Below are positions 1 to 11,779 of a stretch of DNA of 42,705 nucleotides, in pieces. Below the pieces are notes generated by a model, which saw only the letters and a program-made list of their open reading frames with translations, ran no database searches and was not told where the DNA came from. Source of the DNA: Lineolata rhizophorae (Eukaryota > Ascomycota > Dothideomycetes > Lineolatales > Lineolataceae); NCBI GenBank assembly GCA_010093515.1, contig MU001679.1, forward strand, positions 662,708-705,412, in the 5' to 3' direction. A program made the translations under genes and the position numbers. The first letter of the stretch is position 1, and each line of letters opens with the position of its first letter.

Positions 1-1000
1 TGAGCGACTCGGTGGGGTGAGCGACTCGGTGGTGGAATACGTTAATAATCGGTGGGTGCAAAGATTTGCTTCTCTAGACTGGGTTGATGAACCGTACAAT
101 CCCAAAGTATACTGGCACTAAGGCATGTATAATTTCTAATACTAAAGATAGACGAAAGGGATGAACGTGGGTATAAAAAGGCATCTGATAGACGGCTCAT
201 TGGAAAAGTGTTGAGAGTCGACATTGAACAAGATAGCTTTTACTTGTGAGGTTGACTACCGAAATGCTCATAATACAGAGTCATTTGCGAGACCTCATTC
301 CAAGACATGAAACATCTATAGCTATTCATCAGCATGTTCGAGGCGCTCTGTATCCGCTGAACGAATTGAAGCAAATTCCAGAGGAAAGAAACCACAATTG
401 GTACAAGGAAAACTATAGAAGTTGGTTATCTCAATTATATGATTGCTTAACAATCTGCTCATGCTAATGGGTTGAGCTTACATAGACTACAATACCAGGG
501 AGCAAGCAAGGCATTCATTCAGCCCCCAAAGTTCACCTTGCCCAATCGGGAAAGGGGTAAAGCAACTCCAATCATAGCTCAACCACCAAATGCGGGGGCG
601 CAAAATAGCTCAGAATGCTCGTTGAGGCTAGCTCCCGGCGCCAGCCATTCTCGCGCCTTTCCATTCAGCTGCGTTGCCTTGCACAACCACGCCGCAAAAG
701 TGGTACGCGTCCCCGCCCTCTGCAGCTAAAAAGCTTCGAGAAGCGAAAAGGTACCAGAGTCCGAGTATTTTCTTTTGGTAGGGCTGAGCGGGCCACGTTC
801 GATCTTTGCGGGGCGTCGTCGGCGGGGTCGCCTGCTTGGGTGGGAGGCGTGGGGACTTGGCTCGTCTGGGGCCATCGTCTTGGCGGCGGAGCGGAGCCCT
901 CCAGCTACATTCCAACCTACCACTTACCGACCAAAATACATGCGCCGTACATACCTACTGCCATCGACTAAATTTCCTCGTCCCACCCGCACCCGACGGA
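1..1000. other. Gene-free upstream region
   Basis: No gene is supported here. The first 600 bases are AT-rich. The window opens with two copies of a 17-nt unit (TGAGCGACTCGGTGGGG) at 1-34. A 73-codon open stretch at 246-467 starts only at a TTG and resembles nothing I know; it could be a decayed fragment. The last 400 bases become GC-rich and carry the promoter and leader of the Bud13 gene at 1001. Confidence 0.6.
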
Positions 1001-2089
1001 ATGTCCTTAGCCGACTACCTAGCCAAGAATTACCTCAACGCCGACGGGCCCGGCCCTAGCGAGAAGAAGAGCAAAAAGCGCAAGCGCAAAGCCGCCGCCG
1101 CAGAGGAAGGCGGCCTCATCATCGCCGACGATGACGCGCCAGGGTGGAATACGGGCTCCGGTACAAAAGATGACGATGACGATCCCTCCTCTGCAAGTAC
1201 GTCCGAAGATACGACTTCTATCTTTTTCTTTCTCTTCGCCACCACGTCAAACTAGTCCGCTAACGCAATGTCACGCACAGTCATCTCTGGCCACACGGCC
1301 GAGTTCCGCAAGGCAAAAACCAACAACTGGAAAACAGTTGGCTCGACCGCGCCCTCAAACACCGAACAAGCCGCCGCCGACGCCGTGCTCGCCTCCGCCG
1401 CCGCCGAGAACGCCGCCCGCGCCGCCGCCGAAGACGACGGGCCCGAAGTCGTGGGCGGGATCCAGGAGGACGACGACGACGACGACGCGCAGGTGATGGA
1501 CTCGGGCGCCAAGGCCGGGCTGCAGAGCGCGGCCGACGTGGCGGCGCAGGTGCGGCGCAAGCGCGAGGCAGAGCGGCGGGCGTTCGAGGCCCAGGGGGGC
1601 GCGGCGACGGGCAAAGGCCAGGAGACCATCTACCGCGATGCGAGCGGGCGGGTGGTCAACGTGGCGATGAAGAGGGCGGAGCAGCGGCGCAAGGCGGAGG
1701 AGGAGGAGCAGAAGAAGCGCGAGCAGGAGGAGCAGGCCAAGGGTGACGTGCAGAGACTAGAGAAGGAGAAACGGAGGCAGGATTTGAAGGAGGCGAGGAC
1801 GTTGACCGTGGCTAGATATGCCGATGATGTCGAGCTGAATCGCGAGCTAAAGGAGAGGGAGAGGTGGAATGATCCGGCGGCTGGTTTCCTGGCCAAGAAG
1901 GAGCGGAAGAGCGCCACGGGGAGGCCGCTGTACGCGGGGCCAGCAGCGCCGAATAGGTACGGCATCAGGCCGGGTCATCGGTGGGATGGCGTAGATAGAA
2001 GCAACGGGTTTGAGAGGGAATATTTCAAAGCGCAGAATGAGAGGAGGGCCGTCCAGGACTTGAAGTACGCATGGGAAATGGACGAGTAA
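1001..2089 (+). CDS. bud13: Pre-mRNA-splicing factor Bud13/Cwc26
   Basis: Bud13 (Cwc26) is a subunit of the RES (retention and splicing) complex, which joins the activated spliceosome in the nucleus and promotes splicing and retention of unspliced pre-mRNA. Two exons are seen: 1001-1196 and 1281-2089. The intron 1197-1280 has donor GTACGT, branch GCTAACG and acceptor CACAG. The joined protein is 334 aa. The N-terminus MSLADYLAKNYL is typical of the family and is followed by a basic nuclear-localisation-like run (residues 22-30, KKSKKRKRK). The centre has the SGHTAEFRKAK and NWKTVG segments, then a K/E/R-rich predicted coiled coil (about 200-240). The C-terminus holds the Bud13 signature RPGHRWDGVDRSNGFE and ends in an aromatic/acidic tail. 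The start is the first ATG of the frame after the upstream stop. It converges on the gene at 2211-3773, with 121 bp between the stop codons. Confidence 0.93.
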
Positions 2090-2210
2090 GGATCGGACGG
2101 TGGGTAGTCGGCTTGTAAATTGCAAGTGTTTGTTGGATCGCTTGCAATGGTATTGTAATAATAGCTTGTAAAGCATTAATATGTGTAGTGCTATACATTC
2201 TACAAGCTAA

Positions 2211-3773
2211 CTATCTACGGTCACTCGCCTTCCCAAACAGTTCCGCATACACCAATGGAGGGTCCTGGTCACCATACCCATTGTGAACATAGTCCCTCGA
2301 ATAGGGAATAAACGGCTTCCTATGCCAAGCGCGCACAAAACGCTTCGCCTCCGCTTCATCCACAAAGTCGATCATGCAAGTAAACCGCTTTCTCTGGTAC
2401 AGCCGGTGATCCTTACTACGCTCCTGGCCATTCGGCCCCTCCTCTACTGCCGGCGTCAGCCTAATCCCCTCTTCTCCCTTGAAAATGTCCCACGCCAACC
2501 CGCGCTCATGCGTGTCCCTCAGAAACGTATGCCGTAGCTCGAAAAGACTAGGCTGCTGCGCCCCCTCTATACGCAAGAGAACCCGCCCGATGCGGCTCTG
2601 CGACGACTGGAACGGCGGCACTGGCGGACCGAATGAGTCTTGCGTGGCGATCTCTTTCTCAAGGACATCGTACGGCGGGTCCACCAGCCGGACGTGCGGC
2701 TCTTGAGTAGGCGGATACAGCGCATACGAGTGTACAAGCGCGTGTATGTCTTCGCCATGGATGGAGGCGCCGGGACCCGGCATCAACGGGGACATCAATG
2801 ACGTGGGCGTGTATTGGAGCGCAAGCGCGTGCAGCGCGTGCACGTTGTCGACGTAGGCGCGGGCGGCGGTTAGGTTGGAGAATTTTAGGTAGTAAGTGCC
2901 ATCACGCTCAAAGGTGACGTGGTCGCGGAGTGGTATCACTATAAGATTAGACGTTTAGATGCAGTTCTAGGCCAACGATGCTTTCATTGAATGGGCCATC
3001 GTACCTCTGAGAAGCTCCCCTAATGCTGTCCAGTCCTCGATGTGCTTTCCCTTCGGAGCCAGGCGCCGGAAATCATCCTCTATCAAGTTCGGACTCGCAT
3101 TTCGGACACAGACGATCGCATATTGCGGCTTGTAGATGTCGAATGGCTTTTCCCATGGGAGTCCGTTCCCTTCCAGCACTTTTTGTGGCTCCAGTGGAGG
3201 TTCTTGTTCTCTTCGAGGAACCTCTACAGGAATCCGAGGGACCTCTCTGGCATGTGGTGCGTGGCTCGTTTTCGATTGAGTAAATTCAGGGAAGAATTGC
3301 TCGTGCAATGACAACTCATCGTTCGGCTCGGTGTTGGCTTCGATAGGCGCTACAACTGGATCATTCCTCTTGCGTGCTAGCTTTCTAGCCTTTATGCTTT
3401 GTCGAGGAAGTCTTTTAAGTGCCAATGGTCTCATATGTGGTGGATATTCGGCCATGCGGGCCCCAGTATCTTTTCCACTTCGCAGGGCAGACCATCTCGA
3501 CACTACGCTATCAGTCGTGTTCTGCGAGTCTGCTAAGGGTTCCTCGTCATTGGACGGTTTTGAGTCGACAGGTCGACGATGAACATAATGGAGCTGTCTT
3601 ATAGTCCATGATGGGCGGAGAAACCGAGGAGGTAGTAGCCGTGGAGACATACTCCGTCTATTCAAGAGGTTTGGCAAGTAGCTTTCGGAGAATTCTGATG
3701 TGAGATTGCGGCCTCGGTAGCTTCGATTTGTTGTTTGTCTTGTTTGCAGCAGACTTCGCTTCGCGGTTCGCAT
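2211..3773 (-). CDS. Probable mitochondrial protein with RRM-like fold, function unknown
   Basis: Two exons on the minus strand: 3773-3005 and 2938-2211. The 66-nt intron (3004-2939) has donor GTACGA, a CTAAT branch and acceptor ATAG. The joined protein is 498 aa. The N-terminus is rich in Arg/Ser and nearly free of acidic residues for about 25 aa (MRTAKRSLLQTRQTTNRSYR), typical of a mitochondrial presequence. The middle is disordered and proline-rich. Around residues 215-300 the pattern YAIVCVRNAS ... TYYLKFSNLTAARAYVDNV resembles the two RNP strands of an RRM; a second alpha/beta stretch lies near the C-terminus (RFTCMIDFVDEAEAKRFVRAW). Seen: coding sequence, intron and presequence-like N-terminus. 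Inferred: mitochondrial RNA-related role. I do not recognise the family. The start is the first ATG; a GTG two codons earlier is not needed. It shares its 309-bp upstream region with TRM1. Confidence 0.75.
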
Positions 3774-4082
3774 GCTCACGTGCCTAGTCAGAACTCAACC
3801 TTCCTGAAAATCTACCCATCCGCTGTGACGTGCGAGCTCGCACACATCAAACCCTAGAAACGTCTCGGTATTCACCTTTCTTCCAGCTGCTGTTCTTCTT
3901 ATTTAACTTCACACAGCGTACGGGTCAAAAAGTCTAGGAAATCTGCGAAAACCAAACTGGCGGCCGGCGTGCCCTTTGAGCTTCGTTTGCTGCGCTGCAG
4001 CACACCTAAGCTCGCGACCCACAAACCATGTGCAACTGTACTTGGTAGTAAGCGTGGTTTCAGAAGTGATCAAAGATTCAAC
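3774..4082. promoter_or_regulatory. Divergent promoter between the mitochondrial RRM-like gene and TRM1
   Basis: These 309 bases separate two ATGs pointing away from each other, so promoters and leaders of both genes must lie here. No TATA box stands out. From 3858 onward the TRM1 frame is open with no ATG, and includes a CTG at 3957 in good initiation context (ACCAAACTGG); see the finding on dual targeting. Confidence 0.6.
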
Positions 4083-6329
4083 ATGGGGTCGTCGGGCTCG
4101 CAATCTCCCACTATTGCTGTCAACTCTCCTATTCCGCTCTCCGAAGACCCTGTCGCGGTAGACAGTCCTCCTAAAGCTGACCAACTAGTTCAGCATAACG
4201 AGGCCATATATAAAACTGTCAAGGAAGGCCTAGCATACATTCTCATAAATCCTGATGCACGCCTCTCAGTCGATCCAAACGCGGGCAAGCAGGGCGGAAG
4301 ACAGGCGTCAGAGCAAGCTGTGTTCTACAATGAGATTCAGCAGTTCAATCGCGATCTCTCTGTCCTAGCCATACGGGCTTACGGCGAGCATGTGGTGGCG
4401 GAGCGGAAAGAGAAAATTGAGAAGAACAAGCAGCGCCAGCGAGAGGTAGAGACCAAGCGTGCGAGGAAGCAAAAGCAGGCAGAGCAACGGACGGAGGAGC
4501 CAAAAGCAAAACATGTCGACGAGGCCTCCACGCCAGCTGGTGAAGAGAACGAAATGCATGACCAACGTGCTAAGCCGAAGCGCGACCTTCATTCTCAAGA
4601 GTATGAGAATATGCACGGCATCAAACGACTCAAAACAGAGTCCGTAGCTAAGGGGGACCAGATTGAGACTAATATCGCAGTTGCCGCAATCACTAGTGCA
4701 CCTACCGGTAAAGATCTTGAGCAGCACTCGAAACCAAAACAAGTCCGATTCACTATTCTAGATGCTCTTTCTGCAACGGGACTTCGTGCCCTCCGGTACG
4801 CCCACGAATTACCATTCGTCACATCTGTAACGGCCAATGACCTCTCGGCCAAAGCCGTCCGATCAATACAGTTGAATGTCGAGCACAACCGCCTTGAAGA
4901 TAAAATTAGAGTCAATCATGCAAATGCTTTAGCGCACATGTATGAGATTGCAACTTTCCAAGGGCCGGCCGAACCGGAGGACTGGAAGCATCGCTACAAT
5001 GTTATTGATCTCGATCCTTATGGGACTGCGGTGCCTTTTTTGGATGCAGCCTTGCAATCCGTCGAAGATAACGGCCTTCTATGCGTCACGTGTACTGACG
5101 CTGGCGTGTGGGCTTCGGCCGGCTATCTCGAAAAGAGCTTCTCTCTTTATGGCGGTCTGCCTATGAAAGGCCTTCACTCTCACGAAGGCGGACTTCGCCT
5201 CATTCTCCATGCGATTGCGACATCGGCCGCACGTTACGGAATTGCCATCGAGCCACTGCTTTCTCTATCAATAGACTTTTACGCCAGGGTGTTTGTTCGA
5301 GTCCGACGGTCTCCGGCAGACGTGAAGTTTCTGGCGGGAAAGACAATGCAGGTCTACAATTGCGATCAAGGATGTGGAGCATGGACCACCCAATTCATGG
5401 CAAAGAATACGCCCGTGGAGGGGAGAAAGGGAAAGTTCTATAAGCACAGCTACGCCCAAGCCCCGACTACCAGCCCACATTGTATGCATTGTGGGTTCAA
5501 AACACATGTAAGCACACTTTGTTCTGCTGTCTTGGCTAAGCTGTTTCTGACTGTTTGAAAGTTGGCTGGTCCCATGTGGGGCGGGCCACTTCACAACCCC
5601 ATATTTATACAGAAGATCCTGAGCTATCTGCCGGATCTCGACCCAACTACCTACCCGACCCTTGACCGCTTAGAAGGAATGCTCCAAACAGCTGCCGATG
5701 AACTTACATTAATCCCGGCAATGTCTATAAAGCCAAAAATTCCTTCTGCGTCCAATGTGAACCCTACAACAACCTCGCCAGCCACGATCGACGGAGGACT
5801 CCGACCCTACCTTGACCGCTCTGATCCAGGCATCGCGGACCCTCACCCCTTCTTCATAAGCCCTAGTGCGCTAGCCAAAGTGCTACATTGCAGCGCCCCT
5901 TCTGTCGACAGCCTCAAAGGTGCCCTGCGCCACATGGACTACAAAGCTACCCGCACCCATTGCAAGCCAGGTATGGTGAAGACGACAGCACCCTGGGGCA
6001 TTATTTGGGAGGTAATGCGCCAATGGGTTGAGCAAAAAGCTCCCATTAAGGAGGGCGCGATTAAAAGCGGCACGGCTGGGTGGCGCATCATGCGTGCGAG
6101 CAACAGACCTACACATCCATATCGGTCTGACCAACCGCCATCACCCGTCCATGAGGCAGATGAAGATCAGGTGCCAGACCCCATCATAGTGGAAAATCCA
6201 GAAAGGCGCCGTGAGAAGCTCAACATTGTTTTCGACGAGGAACTTGGCAAAGATAAAGAACGAAAGCGGCTCGTCAGATACCAGCTCAATCCCCGTGCCA
6301 ATTGGGGACCAATGACTCGGGCTAAGTAA
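4083..6329 (+). CDS. trm1: tRNA (guanine26-N2)-dimethyltransferase Trm1
   Basis: Trm1 uses S-adenosylmethionine to dimethylate N2 of G26 in nuclear-encoded and mitochondrial tRNAs. Exons are 4083-5507 and 5562-6329; the 54-nt phase-0 intron has donor GTAAGC, branch CTGAC and acceptor GAAAG. The product from the ATG at 4083 is 730 aa. Family marks are the N-terminal VKEGLAYILIN and NKQ-rich region, the SAM-binding DALSATGLRALRYA (residues 227-240), the VTANDLS segment, the catalytic-type DLDPYG (309-314), and paired cysteines of the C-terminal zinc site (C427/C431 and C467/C470, CMHCG). Immediately after the intron comes the conserved LAGPMWGGPLH. A charged K/R/E insertion separates the N-terminal block from the SAM domain. 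The ATG at 4083 is the first in the frame, but the frame is open upstream with a basic, presequence-like extension, so a longer non-AUG-initiated form is possible. Confidence 0.95.
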
Positions 6330-7319
6330 AATTTTATATTTTCTTTCATGTGAGCTTCCTGTATAGGATTTTGTATATCTAGACAAATTCGGGCATATTC
6401 ATAGCCTTCTCTTTCTGACCGGGAACATGGTCCCGTGACTGCGCGTCTAAGATAAATAGAAGACGTCAGAGCCGCATCTCGGCCTAGGCTCCACCCTGGC
6501 CCAAGATTCGCCCCAGCGCCGTCCGCTGATCCCTGTAACTTCACACTTCGGCGTTTCTAATAGTCTAGATCGGAAGGTTGCACCAGACTTCGAGACTGCT
6601 GGAATTTATCAGCTCGGCAAATGCTGCTCAGTAATGGAATGCGGAATTTATGCGAGCTCGTCGTCTTTCTTTGCCATGCGGACCAGACAGGACAAGTGAT
6701 CAGTTCTCTTTTCCTGGACTTTACGATGACTAGGTCCGCAATCCAATTCCCCCACTAGCTTTGGCATGTCATCGTCTCGTCATAGACTACTCGTCACCCA
6801 GAGTCCGGCTTCACTAACACTTTCAGCACCAGGCGGACGCTTTAAGCTTTGCCGTGGGTATTAATTGATCGCAAATGTATGTTCTGCCCAAACTTTAACG
6901 CCCTTAGGGGTGGAATCTAAGATTGTCATCCTCAAGTCGCCGTCCTTCCGTTCACAATCTTTATTAGAGTGCCGCATAATAATTTACATTATGATTTCTC
7001 AGCTGCCGCGATTCTGTGCCGACTGGTCTCTTAAGTATCTTTCAAAGTAGTTGCTTCCAGTATCCATTTGTCGAGTCGTGAAGTCATCTCGCGCAATTTA
7101 AAAATATGTCCCGATTCGTACGTCCCCAACGCGTCACCCTGCCGTGATCCGCTCAATACTATTTCATATTCACGTCGTACAGCAGAACATTTACATAATA
7201 GGTAGCACTTCCTTATTGTTGTCGTCATTGTTTGTGTATGGGTATATATGCGTGGATTCCATAGCATATTGCAGAAGAAACAATCTTTCCGTCCAAAAAC
7301 TTTTCATTAAGATCGAAAT
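6330..7319. other. Intergenic region between TRM1 and the Rds1-like gene
   Basis: About 990 bases with no supported gene. It contains the TRM1 3' end and the promoter of the gene at 7320. Small open stretches on both strands lack family resemblance and mostly lack ATG starts. Confidence 0.6.
7243..7249 (+). promoter_or_regulatory. Probable TATA box of the Rds1-like gene
   Basis: TATATAT lies 71 bases upstream of the ATG at 7320, a plausible distance for an inducible fungal promoter with a short leader. Assigned from sequence and spacing only. Confidence 0.4.
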
Positions 7320-8876
7320 ATGTGGAGGTTAAGAATCTCAGCGGCGCTCTTTGCCGCTTGCGCGCAAGCTGCTCCGGTTGCTCAGGTAGCAGGATACGTT
7401 AATGCCGACGCACCATACGCTTCCGATGGACCAAGATCTATATACCCCATGGCCACATCTTTTGGCTCCGATTCCCAAGTGCCTGCGATTGAGACCACTC
7501 CGCCAACAGGCACGGAGTCTGGAGCGGCGCCTCCACGAGTGTCCTCCGACCCAACTGGCGCTACGAGCCACGGACCATATTCTGGCACTCCCACGACTAC
7601 GGGTGCAGTGAAGGCGTCCACTACACTCGCAAGCTCTATTGCCCCCAAGCCTATGAACCCGACTGCAACATACTACAATATGGATGGTGGGCTTCTCAAC
7701 GCAATGCCTGCTCCTTACACTCCAAATGGTTGGTCTGTTCTTGTTTCAGTTCGCCATGTGCGCGCAGTCTAACACCAAACAGGCGGTCTTGGCACAAATG
7801 GCACTGAGCCCCGATACATGGTCGAAAGTGACTTTGACTACGAGTCTATTGCTCTTGGCCTCTACCAAGAATGGATCGAACTTGACCTTTTCCTGAACGG
7901 TCTGGCTACATTCTCTGCGGAAGACTTCATCGCTGCCGGGCTCACGGCCGAAGATCGCGCCCTTATTGAATTTATGGCAATTCAGGAAATGGGCCACGCA
8001 ACACTACTAACCAACATGCTGGGAGAGACAGCGCCTGTGCAATGCACTTACAACTATCCGTTCACGACCGTGCGCGAATTCGTCGACTTCAACCAGAAGC
8101 TAACGCGATTCGGGGAGAGCGGCGTGTGGGGCTTCATTAACCACTTGGATTCCCGCGAAGTCGGACAGTTGCTGGCGCAATCGATCGCAACCGAAGCGCG
8201 GCAGCAGATGGCATTCCGGCAGATGAGCGGGTTACAGCCGATGCCCGTGTGGTTCGAGACGGGCATCCCACAGAGCTGGGCCTGGACGTATCTGGCGCCG
8301 TACGTCTCGAGCTGCCCCGAGAACTGCACCCGGCTGGCGTGGCAGAACTTTCCGGCCCTACACATCGTCAACCAGCCCAACCTGAACCGCTTCTCGCCCA
8401 ACGACACGGCCGACGGCGAGGTCACGGGCGATCGCGTGTCGGACCCCAGCAACTCGACCATTCCACCAGACGAGTCGTGCGTCAACCTCAACGAAACCGG
8501 CTACGGTTGCGGCCCGGCCATATCGCGCAACCGCTCCGAACCGCTGTCGTTCCCGGGCAAGGAAGTGCGGTTCACGTGGGAGGATGCCGGGATGCCAGTT
8601 GGGCCCAACAACAGCTACATCACGTCGACGCAAGCCAGCGAGCCGCGCTTCGTCGCTTGGGTCTCGCAGCTCAATCTCACGTATACCCCGCTGACCATCA
8701 CGGGGCACAATAGCGGCTCAACGTTCCAACCCGCTAGTGAGGTATATGAGGGAGATCCGGCGGTCAACGGGACAATGTTCGTCGCGATTACGGATGAGGA
8801 TTTGCCGCTGACTCCGTTTAACCTGAGCATGGTCAATCCTCACGTGAGGGCACTAGGGCTGTATCAGGCTGGTTAG
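7320..8876 (+). CDS. rds1: Secreted Rds1-type ferritin-like domain protein
   Basis: Fungal Rds1 proteins (named for the S. pombe stress-response gene) carry a ferritin-like four-helix domain and are usually secreted or wall-associated; their biochemical activity is not settled. Exons are 7320-7728 and 7783-8876, with a 54-nt intron (donor GTTGGT, branch CTAAC, acceptor AACAG). The product is 500 aa. Residues 1-18 form a signal peptide ending in the usual small residues (CAQAAPVAQ). A Pro/Thr/Ser-rich stretch follows to about residue 120, and the junction restores the family motif PNGGLGTNGTEP. The ferritin-like helices carry EWIELDLF (E166, E169), IQEMGHA (E205, H208) and ATEARQQMAFRQM, which supply ExxH-like potential metal ligands. 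Several N-x-S/T sites suit a secreted glycoprotein. The weak donor GTTGGT is supported by frame and family motif. Flanks are gene-poor and AT-rich, and a TATA box at 7243 suggests inducible expression. Confidence 0.88.
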
Positions 8877-10347
8877 TCGTACCCAGTTTGGAAAATGGGG
8901 TTTGGTTTTGTGATCCCCGCAAATTCAAATTAGTGAGGTAGAGATATAATCATTCCAAAAGATTCACGATGTTTTGTAAGCCCGGCTTACGATTAATATG
9001 GACTTGCCTAAATTATGTATCCTTGACCAACGTACATGTGACACAAGTTGAAAATGCCTTGCATGATTTACGCTCTGTAAGTGAAAGTCCGATAATAAAA
9101 CTTGCATTCTATTTTCCAACTCAGCCAATTACCTGACGTATTCGTATCGCCATGGTTTTTCGATCCTCCGTTGAGGAAATATCCTGTTGTTGACCGTGTG
9201 AGGCGTTTTCCCATTATGAGTGCCGTTTACGGACGTAACCAACTCCAGATAGCTTTTATAAGGAAATAGTCTCTAAGGATGGACTACTTTTTTCGACTTT
9301 CGTGGCAACGGGGTTAGTTACCTCTTAATAGCGCCCCCAACTCTTGTAGTTGCATTTACTACTATGAGATAAGGTCAAGGGTTGTCAGCATCTAACCGCT
9401 TCTTCATGTATCCCCTGGCAAGTACGTTTACTACCGATACCTAGCACTTGCATCCCATGGCAAAAACTTTTCCTATAGGATGAAACCGGGACTATCCTTG
9501 AAGAGCTCACGGACGCATTGCATTTCGGTAAGCAAATAGCCTAATTGTTTACTTCTAGCATTTCAATTCTTTCTAGTACTGGAACAATTGTGATGGTTGA
9601 CCTAGGTCATTTTAGAGATTGATTATAGCCTGGCGTTTCTTGCGAGAAGACGAGCTACGTATCGCCAAAATCTGATGTTCTACTAGTGACCTTCGAAGCT
9701 ACACTAATATGCTAGATATCTTAGCTATTCCTTGCCATAGTGGAAGAGCTCCACTTCCCACTTCACCTTCCGACCTACAAATAAACGAACCACCTGTCTT
9801 TAGCATTTTGAATCCTAAAGCTACATATATCGCTAGGTACCAGCATTAGATTTACATCACCTCGTCACGTCTGATTGTGAAAGTACTGGGCAGAAGTGCT
9901 TTTCATTCTGTCATCGCGGCCTGAGCCCAAAGTTTACGTAAATCACGCACTGCTGCCTTCTACTCCATCTCCGTGACCCTTTCGCACTCAGGCGTTCCCA
10001 TTCATCGGAAGCAGCAATTGCTTCAACAAGACACCACCATCACCTGGGCATTACTGGGAATCCTGATCCGAACTATTGAGAAAAGGTAAGCCCCCCACAC
10101 TTTTTCTCGCCAGAGACGTGCCAGCCACTCCGTCTCCTCAGAACCAAGGATTTTTCCGTTCAAACCCACCCCAAAAACTCTGGCGAGTCGAAGGTAAAGT
10201 GGAATGTCAGGCTACAATCGAGAAAGCAGGAAATAATATAGCCTCAAAAGCTCTTATAAAGCCCTAGCCGAGAAGAAAAGAAGGGAGAGAAGAGAGCACA
10301 AACCCGTCTCTTCCATCAGTCCAGTTGCAAAACGCAAGTCTCTCCAC
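8877..10347. other. AT-rich gene-free region
   Basis: About 1.5 kb lie between two 3' ends (Rds1-like on plus, zinc-finger gene on minus). No coding sequence is supported. A 15-nt inverted repeat (GTAAGCC C GGCTTAC) lies at 8976-8990, near the expected 3' UTR of the Rds1-like gene. Open stretches near 10076-10267 lack family resemblance. Confidence 0.6.
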
Positions 10348-11779
10348 TCAAGCCTCGCCCTTAGGCTTCCGCCCACGCTTCTTCGGCGCTGGCTTCTCCG
10401 CCTCCTTCGCCTTAGGCGGCGCAGCGGCAGCACCACTATCAGCCTTGGGCTTGCGTCCGCGCTTCGCTTTCGGCTTCTCCTCGACAACGGGATCCTCATC
10501 CTCATCCGCGGGCTCAGCCTCTTCGTCGTCAGCAGCGCCGTTCCTAATGGACTCCTCGACGGCGGGAGCGGCTTTAGCCTTGCGGCCTGGCTTCTTGGGG
10601 GCAGCGGGGGCGGCGGCCTTGTTGGAATCCTTCTTGGGCGCGGCTCCCTTGCCTTTGGGGGCCGCGGCGGCCTTGGTCGACTTCTTGGCCGGCTTCTCGA
10701 CCACTGCCTCCGCTTCGCTGGGCTCCTCCTTGGGCTCCGGGGCCTTGGCCTCCTTCTTGCCCCGGGCTTTGGAAGCGGTGGCCTTGGATTTCTTCGGGGG
10801 AGGAGAGCCGGGAGCCTCCTCGGCCTCTTTCTTGGCGCGGCTGCGCTTCTTAGTGGGTTTGGGGGGAGGAGCTTCCTCGGAGGCGCTGCCATCGTCATCG
10901 CGAGTGGCCTCTTCGTCCTATAAGTGTGGTAAATAATGTTAACAATGTTATTGGGGGTCAAAGGGTGGCCCACAGAGAGATCAAGGATAATGACTCCATC
11001 ACGAGTCACTCGAGAATAGTCGTGATGCATCCTGCCCGTTTCTACCCAGTCGCTTACCTTTTTCATTTGGTTCTTAAGCTTGCGGACATCAGATGCGGTA
11101 AGACCCGGCTTGTTAAGGCGGGTATCCTAGTGAAATCAATGTGTCAGTTATGTCTAGATGCACAGAAACTAGGGAGGAAAGTGGAAAAGCTGGTTGATAC
11201 GTACGCCATTGAAGTCTTCATCGGCGACGTGGCCCGTCTCGATGGCGAGCTTGACCTTTTCTTGGAGGTCCTCAGGAAGTTCATCGAGGCCATCCATGAG
11301 GTCGGGATTATCATCGATGAAGTTTTGAAGATTGGTTATGATTTGAGGTGTGACGCAGCCCCTGCAAAAGATGCATGTTACCAATAATTCGATTCATACG
11401 AAGAGGGTACAGTTAAAGCAAACGAAAAATGAAGAGGTGAAGAGAGACAGAACTAGGCGGTAATATAGACCGATGATTCGAGATGTTAACACGTACCAGT
11501 GACGCCAAGTCCAGGACTGGTTCCCGCCGATATCGACCAAGGTGCCGAAACGGAGCTCGCCCTTGGGAATCTTGATGCCTTGTTTGGCGCATTCGGTGCC
11601 CTTGCAGCCAGCACGGCCGCTGCTCGAGAGCTCTGTGTACACTTCTGTTAGCAGTGAAACGTCCATTCTTGATAAAGGCGTGCAAACGTCGAACATGATG
11701 GGAAGGACGGAACAGGCGGTAGTCAATGTCGCGGTCAAAGATTCCGAAAGCGGTACTTACCGACGCGGTATCCAGGCAT
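10348..11779 (-). CDS. PARP-type zinc finger and AT-hook nuclear protein
   Basis: Five exons on the minus strand: 11779-11761 (19 nt), 11632-11497, 11361-11205, 11126-11058 and 10917-10348. Introns are 128, 135, 78 and 140 nt with donors GTAAGT, GTACGT, GTACGT and GTAAGC. The joined protein is 316 aa and begins MPGYRVE. Residues 7-60 form a PARP-type zinc finger, the DNA-nick/end-sensing fold, with likely ligands C16, C21, H51 and C54 (motif WRHWGCVTP). Next is a short helical acidic region (DLMDGLDELPEDLQEKV). The rest is a Lys/Ala/Pro-rich tail resembling linker histone or HMG tails, with two full AT-hook cores (RGRKPK) near the C-terminus and further degenerate ones. There is no PARP catalytic domain. 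Inferred role: chromatin or DNA-damage binding in the nucleus. The zinc-finger family is well known; the exact partner is not. It is divergent from the gene at 12414. Confidence 0.88.

Noticed and set aside
246-467. 73-codon open stretch near the window start
   Set aside because: It starts at TTG, has no recognised motif and no neighbouring exon.
10254-11066. 270-codon Arg/Pro-rich minus frame
   Set aside because: Frame-shifted shadow of the zinc-finger/AT-hook gene's last exon.
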